A DNA stretch of 64,000 nt from Bacillota bacterium (GCA_019423125.1 JAHZBZ010000004.1:73858-137857), one strand, 5' to 3'; shown: positions 33,892 to 42,662, counted from the first letter of the stretch. The notes: generated by a model from the letters alone, not told the origin. Program-made: numbers and translations.

Positions 33892-34729
33892 CGTCACCTT
33901 CGGGCAATTTTATCCCGCGAAGTCCTTTGTCCACAACATGGACCCGCGCGCAAAATTTCTGCTCGTCATCGCCTACATCGTGGCGGTGTTCCTCGCGGAC
34001 AACTTTTTCGGGCTCGCGCTGGTCACGGCAAGCCTCATCTTCTTTGTTCTCCTCGCGCGCGTACCCTTCGGCAGGGTGCTCCGTTCGGTGAAGATGATCC
34101 TATTTCTCATCCTCTTCACCTCGGTGCTCAATCTCTTTTTCTACTATTCGACTTCGGAACTGCACATCATCTGGCAGTGGAAGGCGATCACCATCTCCTG
34201 GGAGGCGGTCATCAACACGATCTTCCTCGCTTTCCGCTTTTTCCTGCTCGTGATGGGCGCCTCCATCCTGACGCTCACGACGACGCCCGTCGCGCTGACG
34301 GACGGCATCGAGAGCCTGCTCACGCCCTTCAAACTCATCCGTCTGCCCGTGCATGAGCTCGCGCTGATCATGAGCATCGCGCTCCGCTTCATCCCGACGC
34401 TTACGGACGAGACCAACCGCATCATCGCGGCGCAGAAGGCGCGCGGCGCAAACTTTGAGACGGGCGGACTCATCCGCCGCGCGAAGGCGATGATCCCCGT
34501 GCTCGTGCCCCTTCTGATCAGCGCGCTGCGCCGTGCCGACGAGCTCGGCGACGCGATGGACGCCCGCTGTTACAGCGGCGCGAAGGGCAGGACAAAATAC
34601 AAAAAACTCACCTTCACCTGGCGCGATCTGCTCGGCGTGCTCTTTTTGGGCGGCCTGATCGCGGGTGTGGTGCTTCTGAACGTCTATCTGGGCGGAAGAT
34701 TCGTCATTCTTGACTGGATCCTCGCCTGA
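33881..34729 (+). CDS. ecfT: ECF transporter transmembrane scaffold subunit
   Basis: The T component links the ATPases to exchangeable S components. The 282-residue protein is hydrophobic with about five or six membrane helices (LLVIAYIVAVFLADNFF and onward) and carries the two coupling motifs in AQKARGANFE and DAMDARCYSG (Ala-Arg-Gly type). ATG 33881 or 33884 within the end of ecfA2 gives MMNDVTFGQFYPAKS; the extra upstream codons in the frame belong to ecfA2. truA follows after eight bases. Confidence 0.93.
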   Translation: MMNDVTFGQFYPAKSFVHNMDPRAKFLLVIAYIVAVFLADNFFGLALVTASLIFFVLLARVPFGRVLRSVKMILFLILFTSVLNLFFYYSTSELHIIWQWKAITISWEAVINTIFLAFRFFLLVMGASILTLTTTPVALTDGIESLLTPFKLIRLPVHELALIMSIALRFIPTLTDETNRIIAAQKARGANFETGGLIRRAKAMIPVLVPLLISALRRADELGDAMDARCYSGAKGRTKYKKLTFTWRDLLGVLFLGGLIAGVVLLNVYLGGRFVILDWILA

Positions 34730-34737
34730 GGAGGAAC

Positions 34738-35517
34738 ATGAACGTCGCACTTCTCGTCAGCTATGACGGCACCGATTTTTCCGGCTGGCAGGTCCAGGAC
34801 CGCGACCGCACGGTGCAGGGCGCGCTTGAGAGCGCGATCGCGCAGCAGTTTGCCCCCGCGCGCGTCACGGGCAGCGGCAGGACGGACGCGGGCGTGCACG
34901 CGGAAGGGCAGGTGTGCAATTTCGCGCTGGACGACGGCTTCCGCATCGGCGCGGAGCGCATCGCCGACGCGCTCAACGCGCTTCTTCCGCCCGATGTGCG
35001 GGTGCTGGAGAGCGCCCGCGTGCCCGACGAATTTGACGCCTGCCGCACTGCCAAGAAAAAGACCTACCGCTATTCGCTGTATTTTTCCCGCCGCGAGCAT
35101 CCGCTTCTCGAGCGCTATGCCGTGCGCGCGCCGCAGGCGCCCGATCTTCGCCGCTGTGCCGCCTGCGCAAAACTTCTGGAAGGGGAGCACGACTTCGCTT
35201 CCTTTTCCGCGACGGGCTCTTCTGTAAAGACGACCGTCCGCCGCATCTGTTCGTTGAAGGTGCTCCCGCGCGAGCGGGAGGGCGTTCCCGCGATGGACAT
35301 CGAAGTCACGGGAAACGGGTTTCTGTACAACATGGTCCGCATTCTTGCGGGCGCCGTGCTCGCCTTCGGGCTTGGCACGCTGGACGAAGAGAACATCCTC
35401 GCCGCGCTCGCGGGCGGGGGCAGGCGCGAACTTCTCCCGCGCACCCTTCCCGCAAAGGGGCTCACGCTCTGCGGCGTCGATTACGGCTTTGCGCTCTTTT
35501 CCCGCGAGAGCAGGTAA
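34738..35517 (+). CDS. truA: tRNA pseudouridine(38-40) synthase
   Basis: Isomerises uridines 38-40 in the anticodon arm. The 259-residue protein has YDGTDFSGWQVQ, the catalytic Asp in GSGRTDAGVHAEGQV, and the C-terminal NGFLYNMVRILAGAVL. GGAGG precedes ATG 34738. The ecf-truA order is widespread in Bacillota. Confidence 0.96.
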   Translation: MNVALLVSYDGTDFSGWQVQDRDRTVQGALESAIAQQFAPARVTGSGRTDAGVHAEGQVCNFALDDGFRIGAERIADALNALLPPDVRVLESARVPDEFDACRTAKKKTYRYSLYFSRREHPLLERYAVRAPQAPDLRRCAACAKLLEGEHDFASFSATGSSVKTTVRRICSLKVLPREREGVPAMDIEVTGNGFLYNMVRILAGAVLAFGLGTLDEENILAALAGGGRRELLPRTLPAKGLTLCGVDYGFALFSRESR

Positions 35518-35559
35518 AGGGCGGCGATAACATCCGAATTTAAGTTTAGGAGGTCCCCG

Positions 35560-36453
35560 ATGGAATTTTTTGTCTTTCTGGGTGCGTTTCTCTACCTGAG
35601 CAATCCGCTCTACACGCAGTCTCTCGGCATAAACCGCCTTCCCGTTTACGCCGCATATGCGCTCGCCGCGGGCGTGTATGCCGTCATTTATGTGTTCAAG
35701 GCGATCGGTCTTTACAGGATGGCAAAGAAGAAGGGACTGAACAGGCTTTGCTGGTGCGCGTTCGTGCCCTTTGCGAGCACTTATCTGATCGGCGAACTCG
35801 GCGAACAAGTCCGACCCTTCGGCCTGCGCATCCCGAAATTCGGCGCGGTCGCGATGGCGACGGAGATCGTCTATGCGGCGTTCTACGCCCTCCAGATCGT
35901 GCCCATGGGCGTTGCTTTCCAGAACGGTCTGTACGAGATCGCGCAGGAAGGAAAGTACCTCGTGCTGTATTTCATGGAGCCTTACGTCAATATCATGAAC
36001 ATCGGGCTCATCGGTTCGAACATCGCGTTTTTCGTCAACCTGATCGCGGATGTTTTCCTCTTCATCGCCTTCTTCCGCGTATACGCCCCCGATTCTTATA
36101 TCTGGATGGTCGTGCTGTGCGCCATCTTTCCCTTCCTGTTCGGCTTTTTTGCCTTTGCTTTCCGCAATCGGAAGGGGGTGGATTACAACGCATACATGCG
36201 CGCCCGCGCCGAAGAGTATGCCCGCCGCGTCTACGGACAGCCGCCTTATAATCAGCCTCCCTACGGCCGTCCTCCTTACGGACAGCCGCCTTACGGACAG
36301 CCTCCCTACGGCCAGCCGCCTTACGGAAAGACGAACGGGCAAAACGCCTCGAAAGACCCCGGCGATCCGTTCGGCGAATACGGCGGCAAGGGAAGTACAA
36401 ACGGACAGGACGACAAGAAGGACGGGGGAGAGGACGACGGATTTTTCTCCTGA
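35560..36453 (+). CDS. Membrane protein with PPYG repeat tail
   Basis: The 297-residue protein has about five hydrophobic segments in the first 205 residues (FFVFLGAFLYLSNPLY, LAAGVYAVIYVFKAIG, further ones to FPFLFGFFAFAF). A tail follows with repeats of the pattern YGQPP or YGRPP (about residues 225-255) and an acidic, Gly/Asp-rich end. Such Tyr/Pro/Gln tails are disordered and often mediate self-association. It has AGGAGG before ATG 35560. No known domain recognised; function unknown. Confidence 0.75.
   Translation: MEFFVFLGAFLYLSNPLYTQSLGINRLPVYAAYALAAGVYAVIYVFKAIGLYRMAKKKGLNRLCWCAFVPFASTYLIGELGEQVRPFGLRIPKFGAVAMATEIVYAAFYALQIVPMGVAFQNGLYEIAQEGKYLVLYFMEPYVNIMNIGLIGSNIAFFVNLIADVFLFIAFFRVYAPDSYIWMVVLCAIFPFLFGFFAFAFRNRKGVDYNAYMRARAEEYARRVYGQPPYNQPPYGRPPYGQPPYGQPPYGQPPYGKTNGQNASKDPGDPFGEYGGKGSTNGQDDKKDGGEDDGFFS
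36235..36330 (+). repeat. Short tandem repeats encoding PPYGQ units
   Basis: About six imperfect 15-base copies of a unit coding for PPYGQ or PPYGR lie within the preceding gene. Copy number could vary by slippage. Confidence 0.75.
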
Positions 36454-36481
36454 AATTTTGCAAGAGAGCGGCGCAAAATTC

Positions 36482-36509
36482 TTGTGTTTTTTTGAAAATG
36501 TGATAAAAT
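36482..36509 (+). promoter_or_regulatory. Promoter of the DUF2798 gene
   Basis: TTGTGT at 36482-36487, 16-base spacer, TAAAAT at 36504-36509 preceded by TGTGA. The -35 is weak. Confidence 0.6.
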
Positions 36510-36515
36510 ACCCAA

Positions 36516-36609
36516 TGCTGAAACAACATACGGGTACCGATTGGAAACGTACATTGCTCCGCAATGCGAACGAACAACACACGGCTTTGAAGACGTGTGT
36601 TGTTTTTTT
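36516..36609 (+). promoter_or_regulatory. Leader with intrinsic terminator (candidate riboswitch or attenuator) before DUF2798
   Basis: A terminator lies inside the leader: ACAACACACG (36574-36583), 10-base loop, CGTGTGTTGT (36594-36603), seven T. Upstream, ACAACATACG (36523-36532) could pair with the same right arm, with one G-U. Between them CATTGC and GCAATG (36552-36566) make a hairpin. The gene starts only 27 bases after the T run, so read-through must be controlled. No riboswitch class recognised. Confidence 0.6.
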
Positions 36610-36635
36610 GCGAAAAAAGAGGAGGTGGCAAAAAA

Positions 36636-37157
36636 ATGCCGCAGACAAAATTTCAGGATCTCATATACACACTCATCATGGTCGTCGTCATGGTCTACGC
36701 GATGGTGCTCTACAACGTCGCCTTCGACGCGGGGCTGACCAACGACATCTTCCTGCTCGCCCTCCGCGAGCTTCCGATCATGGGCGCGATCGCCTTTGTG
36801 CTCGAATTTTTTCTCATAGGCAGGCTCGCCCGCGCGATCGTCGCGAAGCGGCTGGACCTGAGCAAGACGCCGCCGCTGTTTTCGGTCGCGGCAATCTCCG
36901 CGGTCATCGTCTGTTTCATGTGCCCCGTGATAAGTTTTCTCGCGAGCCTCTTGTTCGGCTATACCGAGCCTTCGGCGATCGTCGTCACCTTTTTGAAGAT
37001 CTTCGTGCGCAACTTCCCGATGGCGCTGTGCTGGCAGATCTTCTACGCGGGGCCTTTTGTCCGCTTTTTGTTCGGTCTGATCTTCCGCCGCAAACGCGTT
37101 TCGGAAGAGAAAACGCAAACGGAGACGCCTCGCGTTGACAAATCGGAGAGCCTGTGA
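36636..37157 (+). CDS. DUF2798 family membrane protein
   Basis: The 173-residue protein has four transmembrane helices (LIYTLIMVVVMVYAMVLYNV, IMGAIAFVLEFFLIGRL, AAISAVIVCFMCPVISFLAS, MALCWQIFYAGPFVRFLF) matching the DUF2798 pattern, with a charged C-terminal tail. AGGAGGTGG stands before ATG 36636; an upstream Met at 36597 is within the terminator and is rejected. Function unknown; the family sometimes lies near transport genes. Expression is probably set by transcript termination in its leader. Confidence 0.8.
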   Translation: MPQTKFQDLIYTLIMVVVMVYAMVLYNVAFDAGLTNDIFLLALRELPIMGAIAFVLEFFLIGRLARAIVAKRLDLSKTPPLFSVAAISAVIVCFMCPVISFLASLLFGYTEPSAIVVTFLKIFVRNFPMALCWQIFYAGPFVRFLFGLIFRRKRVSEEKTQTETPRVDKSESL

Positions 37158-37163
37158 TATAAT
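37135..37163 (+). promoter_or_regulatory. Promoter of mnmE
   Basis: TTGACA at 37135-37140, 17-base spacer, TATAAT at 37158-37163. The -35 lies within the end of the DUF2798 gene. Confidence 0.92.
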
Positions 37164-37192
37164 TTCCCCAAACAGGAAAAGAGAGGCACGAG

Positions 37193-38524
37193 ATGAAAGG
37201 AGACGAGATCGCCGCGATCTCCACCCCGCAGGGCAGAGGCGGCGTCGCGATCATCCGCATCAGCGGCGAAAAGCCGCTCGAGATCGCGGAAAAAATGTTT
37301 ACGCCCGTCGGCGGGAGAAAGGTCTCCCGCTTTTCGCCGTACAGGATGTACCCCGGCAAGATCGACTGCGGGTCGTTTGAAGACTTCGGCCTGTGCGTGT
37401 GGTTTTGCGCCCCGCACAGCTTTACGGGTGAAGACGTCGTCGAATTTCACTGCCATGGCGGTACCACGATCGCGCGCGCCGTCCTTTCCCGCGCGCTCGC
37501 GCTCGGATGCAGGCCCGCAGAGCGCGGTGAATTCACCAAGCGCGCCTTTCTGAACGGAAAGCTCTCCCTCGCCTCCGCGGAGGGTCTGATCGACATGATC
37601 AACGGCGAGAGCGAGGCGGAGGTACGCGCGGGCAGCCTTCTGTATGCGGAGCGCCTCACTTCGCCCGTGCGCGGCGTGCAGGCACAGCTTACCGAACTGC
37701 TCGCGGGCATCGATGCGGACATCGACTTCCCCGAAGAGGACATCGAACACACCGACCTGAAAGACGCGGCGTCGTGCATCCGCGCGGCACTCGCGGAGGT
37801 GGACGGCCTGCTTAAGGGTTACGGCACGGGCAGAAAGGTCAAGGAGGGCATCTCCGTCGTGCTCGCGGGCAAGCCGAACACGGGCAAGAGCTCCCTTCTC
37901 AACGCCCTTCTCGGCGCCGACCGCGCCATCGTCTCGGACATTCCCGGCACCACGCGCGACGTGGTCGAGGGCTCTTTGGAGATCGACGGCGTGCGGTTCG
38001 ACCTCTACGACACGGCGGGCATCCGCGAGAGCGCGGGCGAGGTGGAGAGCATCGGCATCGGGCGTGCGCGCAGGCTCGCCGAGGGCGCCGACCTCATCCT
38101 CTTCGTGCTCGACGACACGCGCACGGCGGAGGACGGTGCGTTGCGCGAGGAGTTCATAGACAGGAAAAAACTTGTCGTCCGCAACAAGGCGGACCTCTCC
38201 GCGCCCGCGGAAGGGGACGCGGACGTGTATGTTTCCGCAAAGACGGGCGAGGGGATGGAGGAGCTGAAGCGGCGCATGTTTTCGCTCTGCATGGACGGCT
38301 ACCGTGCGGACGCCGCCTTCGTCATCGAGGCGCGGCACGGGCAGGCGCTCTCCCGCGCGCGGGAGGAGCTCGCAACCGCCCTTTCGCTGTGCGGAAAGGT
38401 TCCGCTCGATCTTCTCGGCATCCACCTTCGCGCGGCGTGGGAAGCGCTGGGCGAGATCAGCGGCGAAACGGCAAACGAACGCATCATAGACGAGATCTTT
38501 GCGAAGTTCTGCGTCGGCAAATAA
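37193..38524 (+). CDS. mnmE: tRNA modification GTPase MnmE
   Basis: With MnmG it installs carboxymethylaminomethyl or related groups at the wobble uridine (U34) of tRNAs. The 443-residue protein has the folate-binding N-domain (DEIAAISTPQGRGGVAIIRIS), a helical domain, and an inserted G domain: GKPNTGKSSLLNALL (G1), IPGTTRD (G2), DTAGIRES (G3), NKADLS (G4). It ends FCVGK, the invariant C-terminal Cys motif. ATG 37193 follows AGAGAGG. The usual partner mnmG is not in the window. Confidence 0.97.
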   Translation: MKGDEIAAISTPQGRGGVAIIRISGEKPLEIAEKMFTPVGGRKVSRFSPYRMYPGKIDCGSFEDFGLCVWFCAPHSFTGEDVVEFHCHGGTTIARAVLSRALALGCRPAERGEFTKRAFLNGKLSLASAEGLIDMINGESEAEVRAGSLLYAERLTSPVRGVQAQLTELLAGIDADIDFPEEDIEHTDLKDAASCIRAALAEVDGLLKGYGTGRKVKEGISVVLAGKPNTGKSSLLNALLGADRAIVSDIPGTTRDVVEGSLEIDGVRFDLYDTAGIRESAGEVESIGIGRARRLAEGADLILFVLDDTRTAEDGALREEFIDRKKLVVRNKADLSAPAEGDADVYVSAKTGEGMEELKRRMFSLCMDGYRADAAFVIEARHGQALSRAREELATALSLCGKVPLDLLGIHLRAAWEALGEISGETANERIIDEIFAKFCVGK

Positions 38525-38537
38525 GCGAGGAACAAAC

Positions 38538-39434
38538 ATGGTCAATCTCGAACTTTACAGGGTATTCTACACGGTCGCGAAGTGCGGCAGTCTCACGCGC
38601 GCGGCGGACGAGCTGTTCATCAGCCAGCCCGCGGTCTCGCAGGCGATCAAACAGCTCGAAGGCCAGCTCGGCACCAGTCTGTTCAACCGCACCCACCGCG
38701 GCATGGAGCTGTCCGAGCGGGGCGGAAAACAGATCTTCGACATCGTCGAAAAGGCGCTGTCCGATCTCGACGCGGCGGAGAACAAACTCAAGGAGATCAA
38801 CTCCACGGCGACGGGCACCATCCGCATCAGCGCGTCGGACACCATCTTTTCGTATGTTCTCATCGACAAGATCGCGCAGTATCACGAGAAATATCCCTCC
38901 GTCAAGCTCAACCTCATCAACTGCATCACGACGGAAACGCTGGAGCTTCTCAAGAATAACAAATGCGACATCGCTTTTCTCAATCTTCCGGTGGACGACA
39001 AGGACTTCAACCTCTCCAGCGTTGTCATGCCGTTGCACGACACATTTGTCGCGAACGAGCGCTTTGCCACGCTCGCGGAAGGGGTGCAGCCGCTCAAATC
39101 CATGCACGACTATCCGTTGCTGATGCTGGATACCAACACGGTCACCCGCAAGGCGATCATTCAGTTCTCCCATTCCATCGGCGTGCATCTGCATCCCGAG
39201 ATCGAATGCGGCAGCCTCGAGCTGATGATCCAGCTCGCAAAAAACGGCGTGGGCATTGCCTGCGTTCCGCGCGAATACGTCCGCAGGGAGCTGAGCGAGG
39301 ACAAGACGCTCTTCGAGATCCGCACCGAACCCGCGCTTCCCGCGCGCTCCGTCGGCATCGCTTTCCCGAAAAACCAGCCCGTCTCCTTTGCAGTCAAAGA
39401 GTTTTTCAAGCTGTTCGAGGGCGAGACCATCTGA
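38538..39434 (+). CDS. LysR family transcriptional regulator
   Basis: The 298-residue protein has a winged helix-turn-helix (YTVAKCGSLTRAADELFI, QPAVSQAIKQLEGQLG), a linker helix and a periplasmic-binding-like effector domain (GTIRISASDTIFSYVL, KCDIAFLNLP, KNGVGIACVPREYV). It starts 13 bases after mnmE and ends just before the promoter of the leuA leader, so it may ride on the mnmE transcript. Its effector and target are unknown; control of the adjacent leucine gene is possible but unproven, since that gene has a T-box. Confidence 0.9.
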   Translation: MVNLELYRVFYTVAKCGSLTRAADELFISQPAVSQAIKQLEGQLGTSLFNRTHRGMELSERGGKQIFDIVEKALSDLDAAENKLKEINSTATGTIRISASDTIFSYVLIDKIAQYHEKYPSVKLNLINCITTETLELLKNNKCDIAFLNLPVDDKDFNLSSVVMPLHDTFVANERFATLAEGVQPLKSMHDYPLLMLDTNTVTRKAIIQFSHSIGVHLHPEIECGSLELMIQLAKNGVGIACVPREYVRRELSEDKTLFEIRTEPALPARSVGIAFPKNQPVSFAVKEFFKLFEGETI

Positions 39435-39454
39435 AAAAAATTTTTCGCAAACGC

Positions 39455-39483
39455 TTTACAAAAGCACGGCGGTATGTTATAAT
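39455..39483 (+). promoter_or_regulatory. Promoter of the leuA T-box transcript
   Basis: TTTACA at 39455-39460, 17-base spacer, TATAAT at 39478-39483. Confidence 0.9.
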
Positions 39484-39489
39484 AAATGA

Positions 39490-39768
39490 AATAGAAGAAC
39501 GCAGTGAAGCGGAACAGTATTCCGAAGCGCGGGCATCAGAGAGCCGCCGTTTGGTGCGAGGCGGCCGATGCGCACGGGAGAACTCGCCGCAGAGCGGCCC
39601 GCCCGAAAGGGAAACCGAGTAGAAGCGGGACGGAGGCTCTCCGTTACAGGGGCGGGATATGCGCCGCAAGGCAAGTATCTGACGAGTGCGTGCGCGAAAG
39701 CGCGCGAAAAAGAGTGGTACCGCGAAACCTGTTTTCGTCTCTTTGGAGAGGAAGACAGGGCTTTTTTT
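39490..39768 (+). promoter_or_regulatory. Leucine T-box leader with terminator
   Basis: Canonical T-box parts are present in order: AGAGAGCCGCC and GGTGCGAGGCGGC of stem I (39537-39564), a likely specifier loop GAACTCGCC with the Leu codon CTC at 39583-39585, AGTAG near 39619, and the T-box sequence AGAGTGGTACCGCG at 39711-39724. The antiterminator pairs AAAGAG with CTCTTT and GCGAAA with TTTCGT around the TGGTACC bulge. The alternative terminator (about 39728-39758) ends in seven T. Uncharged tRNA-Leu should stabilise the antiterminator and switch leuA on. Confidence 0.92.
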
Positions 39769-39797
39769 ATCCCAAAACCAGCCGAAAGGAGACAGTC

Positions 39798-41456
39798 ATG
39801 AAAAACTTTGACAAGTACACGAAACAGTATTTTCTCCCGCCCGTCCGCTGCATGGACTGGGCGGAAAAGGACAGCGTGGACCGTGCGCCCGTGTGGTGCA
39901 GCGTCGATCTGCGCGACGGCAACCAGGCGCTCATCGAGCCGATGACGCTGGAGCAGAAGGTGGAATTTTTCAAACTGTTGCTTCGCGTCGGCTTCAAGGA
40001 GATCGAAGTCGGTTTTCCCGCGGCGAGCGAGACGGAGTACGTCTTTCTTCGCACGCTGATCGACAACGGCCTCATTCCCGACGACGTGACCGTGCAGGTC
40101 CTTACGCAGGCGCGTGAGCACATCATCCGCAAGACCTTCGACGCCATCCGCGGCGCGAAGAACGTCATCGTGCACGTCTACAACTCCACCTCCGTCGCCC
40201 AGCGCGAGCAGGTGTTCCGCAAGGACAAAGAGGAGATCAAAAAGATCGCCGTCGAGGGCGCGAAACTCCTCAAAAAGCTCACCGAAGAGGCGGGCGCGAA
40301 CTATCGCTTCGAATACAGCCCCGAGTCCTTCACGGGCACCGAGCCCGAGTATGCGCTCGAGGTCTGCAACGCCGTGCTCGAGGTGTGGCAGCCCACGCCC
40401 GACCGCAAGGCGGTCATCAACCTGCCCGCGACCGTCGAGAACGCGACGCCGCACGTCTTTGCACAGCAGGTGGAATATATGTCCAAAAACCTCGTCTATC
40501 GCGACAACGTCGTGGTCAGCCTGCACCCGCACAACGACCGCGGTTGCGCCGTCGCGGCGTCCGAGATGGGACTTCTCGCGGGCGCAGACCGCGTCGAGGG
40601 CACGTTGTTCGGCAACGGCGAGCGCACGGGCAACGCGGACATCGTCTCCATTGCGATGAACATGTATTCGCAGGGCGTCGACCCGCAACTGGATTTCTCC
40701 TTCATGCCCGAGATCTGCGAAAAGTACAGCGAGTACACGCAGCTCTCCGTCTCGCCCCGCCAGCCGTATGCCGGCTCGCTCGTGTTCGCGGCGTTCTCCG
40801 GATCGCATCAGGACGCGATCGCAAAGGGCATGCAGTGGCGCAAAGAGCACAAGATGCCGCACTGGAACGTGCCTTATCTTCCCATCGACCCCGCGGACGT
40901 GGGCAGAGAGTACCAGACGGACGTCATCCGCATCAACAGTCAGTCGGGCAAGGGCGGCGTCGGCTTCATTTTGCAGGAAAATTACGGGCTCAACCTGCCC
41001 GCAAAATTCAAAGAGGCGATGGGCTATGCGGCGAAGGGCGTCTCCGACCGCACGCACAAGGAGCTCAAGCCCGCGGAGGTGTATGAGGTGTTCCTCAGCA
41101 GCTTCGTCACCAACCGCCCCGTCTTTGACATCCCCGAATGCCATTTCCGCCAGCTGCCCGAAGGCATCGCGGCGACGGTCACGGTGGAGCAGAACGGCGA
41201 GCGCACCGTCGTGTGCGCGGAGGGCAACGGCCGCCTGGATGCGGTGACGAATGCGCTGAAAATGCACTTCGGCGTCGTGTTCACGCTCACCACTTACGAA
41301 CAGCACGCGATGAGCGAAAAGTCCGATTCCAAGGCGCTCTCCTTTGTCGGGATCGAGAAGGACGGTAAGTTCTTCTGGGGCGCGGGCATGAACGACGACA
41401 TCATCCGCTCGTCCATCGACGCGCTCGTCTCTGCGCTCAACAACTATCTCGCATGA
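39798..41456 (+). CDS. leuA: 2-isopropylmalate synthase, long (LeuA2) type
   Basis: Condenses acetyl-CoA with 2-oxoisovalerate in the first committed step of leucine synthesis. The 552-residue protein has a DRE-TIM barrel with SVDLRDGNQAL (metal and catalytic Asp), GFKEIEVGFPAASETE, HPHNDRGCAVA (zinc His) and GTLFGNGERTGN, then the LeuA allosteric C-domain. Length and opening (YFLPPVRCMDWAEKDSVDRAP) match the LeuA2 group found in actinobacteria, yeast and some clostridia rather than the common 510-residue form. ATG 39798 follows AAGGAG. Control by the leucine T-box supports the substrate assignment. Confidence 0.93.
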   Translation: MKNFDKYTKQYFLPPVRCMDWAEKDSVDRAPVWCSVDLRDGNQALIEPMTLEQKVEFFKLLLRVGFKEIEVGFPAASETEYVFLRTLIDNGLIPDDVTVQVLTQAREHIIRKTFDAIRGAKNVIVHVYNSTSVAQREQVFRKDKEEIKKIAVEGAKLLKKLTEEAGANYRFEYSPESFTGTEPEYALEVCNAVLEVWQPTPDRKAVINLPATVENATPHVFAQQVEYMSKNLVYRDNVVVSLHPHNDRGCAVAASEMGLLAGADRVEGTLFGNGERTGNADIVSIAMNMYSQGVDPQLDFSFMPEICEKYSEYTQLSVSPRQPYAGSLVFAAFSGSHQDAIAKGMQWRKEHKMPHWNVPYLPIDPADVGREYQTDVIRINSQSGKGGVGFILQENYGLNLPAKFKEAMGYAAKGVSDRTHKELKPAEVYEVFLSSFVTNRPVFDIPECHFRQLPEGIAATVTVEQNGERTVVCAEGNGRLDAVTNALKMHFGVVFTLTTYEQHAMSEKSDSKALSFVGIEKDGKFFWGAGMNDDIIRSSIDALVSALNNYLA

Positions 41457-41466
41457 CAGACCGCAA

Positions 41467-41497
41467 GCGGCGGCGCCCGACGGGCGCCGCCGCATTT
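41467..41497 (+). terminator. Terminator of leuA
   Basis: Twelve-base GC arms (41467-41478, 41482-41493) with a 3-base loop, followed by ATTTTCC, 10 bases past the stop. Confidence 0.82.
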
Positions 41498-41550
41498 TCC
41501 GTCGCGTCCGATAAGCGATTCCGGAACGAAACATAAAAGGAGAAAAATTC

Positions 41551-42633
41551 ATGTCACAATTCTTCATGCCGGTGCGCATTGTGGAAGGGGAGAACTGCAT
41601 TCGCGAAAACGCAGAACTCTTTTCGGGGCTCGGCCGCCGCGCGCTCATCGTGACGGGCAAGAGCTCGAAGACGAACGGCGCGCTGGACGATGCGGTTTTT
41701 GCGCTTTCCTCCTGCGGCAGGGAATACGCCGTGTTCGACGAGATCCCGCAAAACCCCACGCTTGCCTGCGTTCGCGCGGGCGGCGAGGCGGCGCGCGCGT
41801 TCGGCGCGGACTTTGTCGTCGCGCTCGGCGGCGGTTCGCCGATGGACGCGGCAAAGGCGATCGCCATGCTCGCCGTGCAGGACGTCTCCGACCTCTTTGC
41901 CTGCGAAGCGAAACGCGTGCTCCCGATGGTGCATGTACCCACGACCGCGGGCACGGGAAGCGAAGTCACCCAGTATTCCATCCTCACCAACGACGAAAAA
42001 CAGACCAAGACGAGCATTTCCTCTCCCTTGTTTTTCCCCAAGCTCGCTTTTTTGGACGGGCGGTATCTTTGCGGGTTGCCCCGCGCCGTGACGGTCAACA
42101 CGGCGATCGACGCGCTTTCGCACGCCGTGGAGGGGATGCTCTCTGTCCGTGCGGGCGCCCTCTCCGATGCGCTCGCCCGTTCTGCGATCGCCGCGATCTT
42201 AGGTGAGTTTGAAGGGCTGCGCACGGGGGAGCTTTCCGCCCATTCGCGTGCAAACCTGCTTCGCGCCTCCACGCTCGCGGGCATGGTCATCGCGAACACG
42301 GGCACGACGCCCGTGCACGGAATGGGCTATTCGCTCACCTATTTTGCGGGCATCCCGCACGGCAGGGCAAACGGGCTTCTCCTGCCCGCCTTTTTGGAGG
42401 CGTGTTTACAAAAAGTTCCCGAGCGCGTTTGTTCGATCTATTCGGCGCTGGGCACCGATGCGAACGGCTTTGCGGAGAAGATGAACGCTCTTCTCGGCGT
42501 GCGGGAGCGCTTCCCCGCGGAGACCCTCGCCGATTGGGCGGAGTGTGCATCTCACAACAAGAACATCAAAAACTGCAGTGCGCACTTTGAAAAAGAGGAC
42601 CTCCTTGCCGTGCTCAAACGCTCCCTTCTGTGA
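41551..42633 (+). CDS. Iron-containing alcohol dehydrogenase
   Basis: A group III NAD(P)-dependent alcohol dehydrogenase of 360 residues. The nucleotide-binding GGGSPMDAAKAIA and PTTAGTGSEVT, and the metal ligands in NTAIDALSHAVEG (Asp, His) and HGMGYSLTYFAGIPHGRANG (His, His), are intact. The protein is slightly shorter than the usual 380. Likely a fermentation enzyme reducing an aldehyde; substrate unknown. AAGGAG precedes ATG 41551. The gene has no clear promoter of its own after the leuA terminator. Confidence 0.92.
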   Translation: MSQFFMPVRIVEGENCIRENAELFSGLGRRALIVTGKSSKTNGALDDAVFALSSCGREYAVFDEIPQNPTLACVRAGGEAARAFGADFVVALGGGSPMDAAKAIAMLAVQDVSDLFACEAKRVLPMVHVPTTAGTGSEVTQYSILTNDEKQTKTSISSPLFFPKLAFLDGRYLCGLPRAVTVNTAIDALSHAVEGMLSVRAGALSDALARSAIAAILGEFEGLRTGELSAHSRANLLRASTLAGMVIANTGTTPVHGMGYSLTYFAGIPHGRANGLLLPAFLEACLQKVPERVCSIYSALGTDANGFAEKMNALLGVRERFPAETLADWAECASHNKNIKNCSAHFEKEDLLAVLKRSLL

Positions 42634-42662
42634 AGGAGAAAAGGGGACTGTTTGCACGAATT

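Noticed and set aside
36235..36330. Short repeats with CRISPR-like look
   Set aside because: They are contiguous in-frame 15-base codon repeats coding for PPYGQ.
36516..36570. Guanidine-II (mini-ykkC) riboswitch for the DUF2798 leader
   Set aside because: That class needs two hairpins with ACGR loops; only one ACGG is present and not in a loop.
34684..36648. 654-codon minus-strand frame opposite truA and the PPYG protein
   Set aside because: Antisense shadow over two coding genes.
39477..42305. 942-codon minus-strand frame opposite the leu T-box, leuA and the alcohol dehydrogenase
   Set aside because: Covers a T-box leader and two clear genes; no features of a protein.
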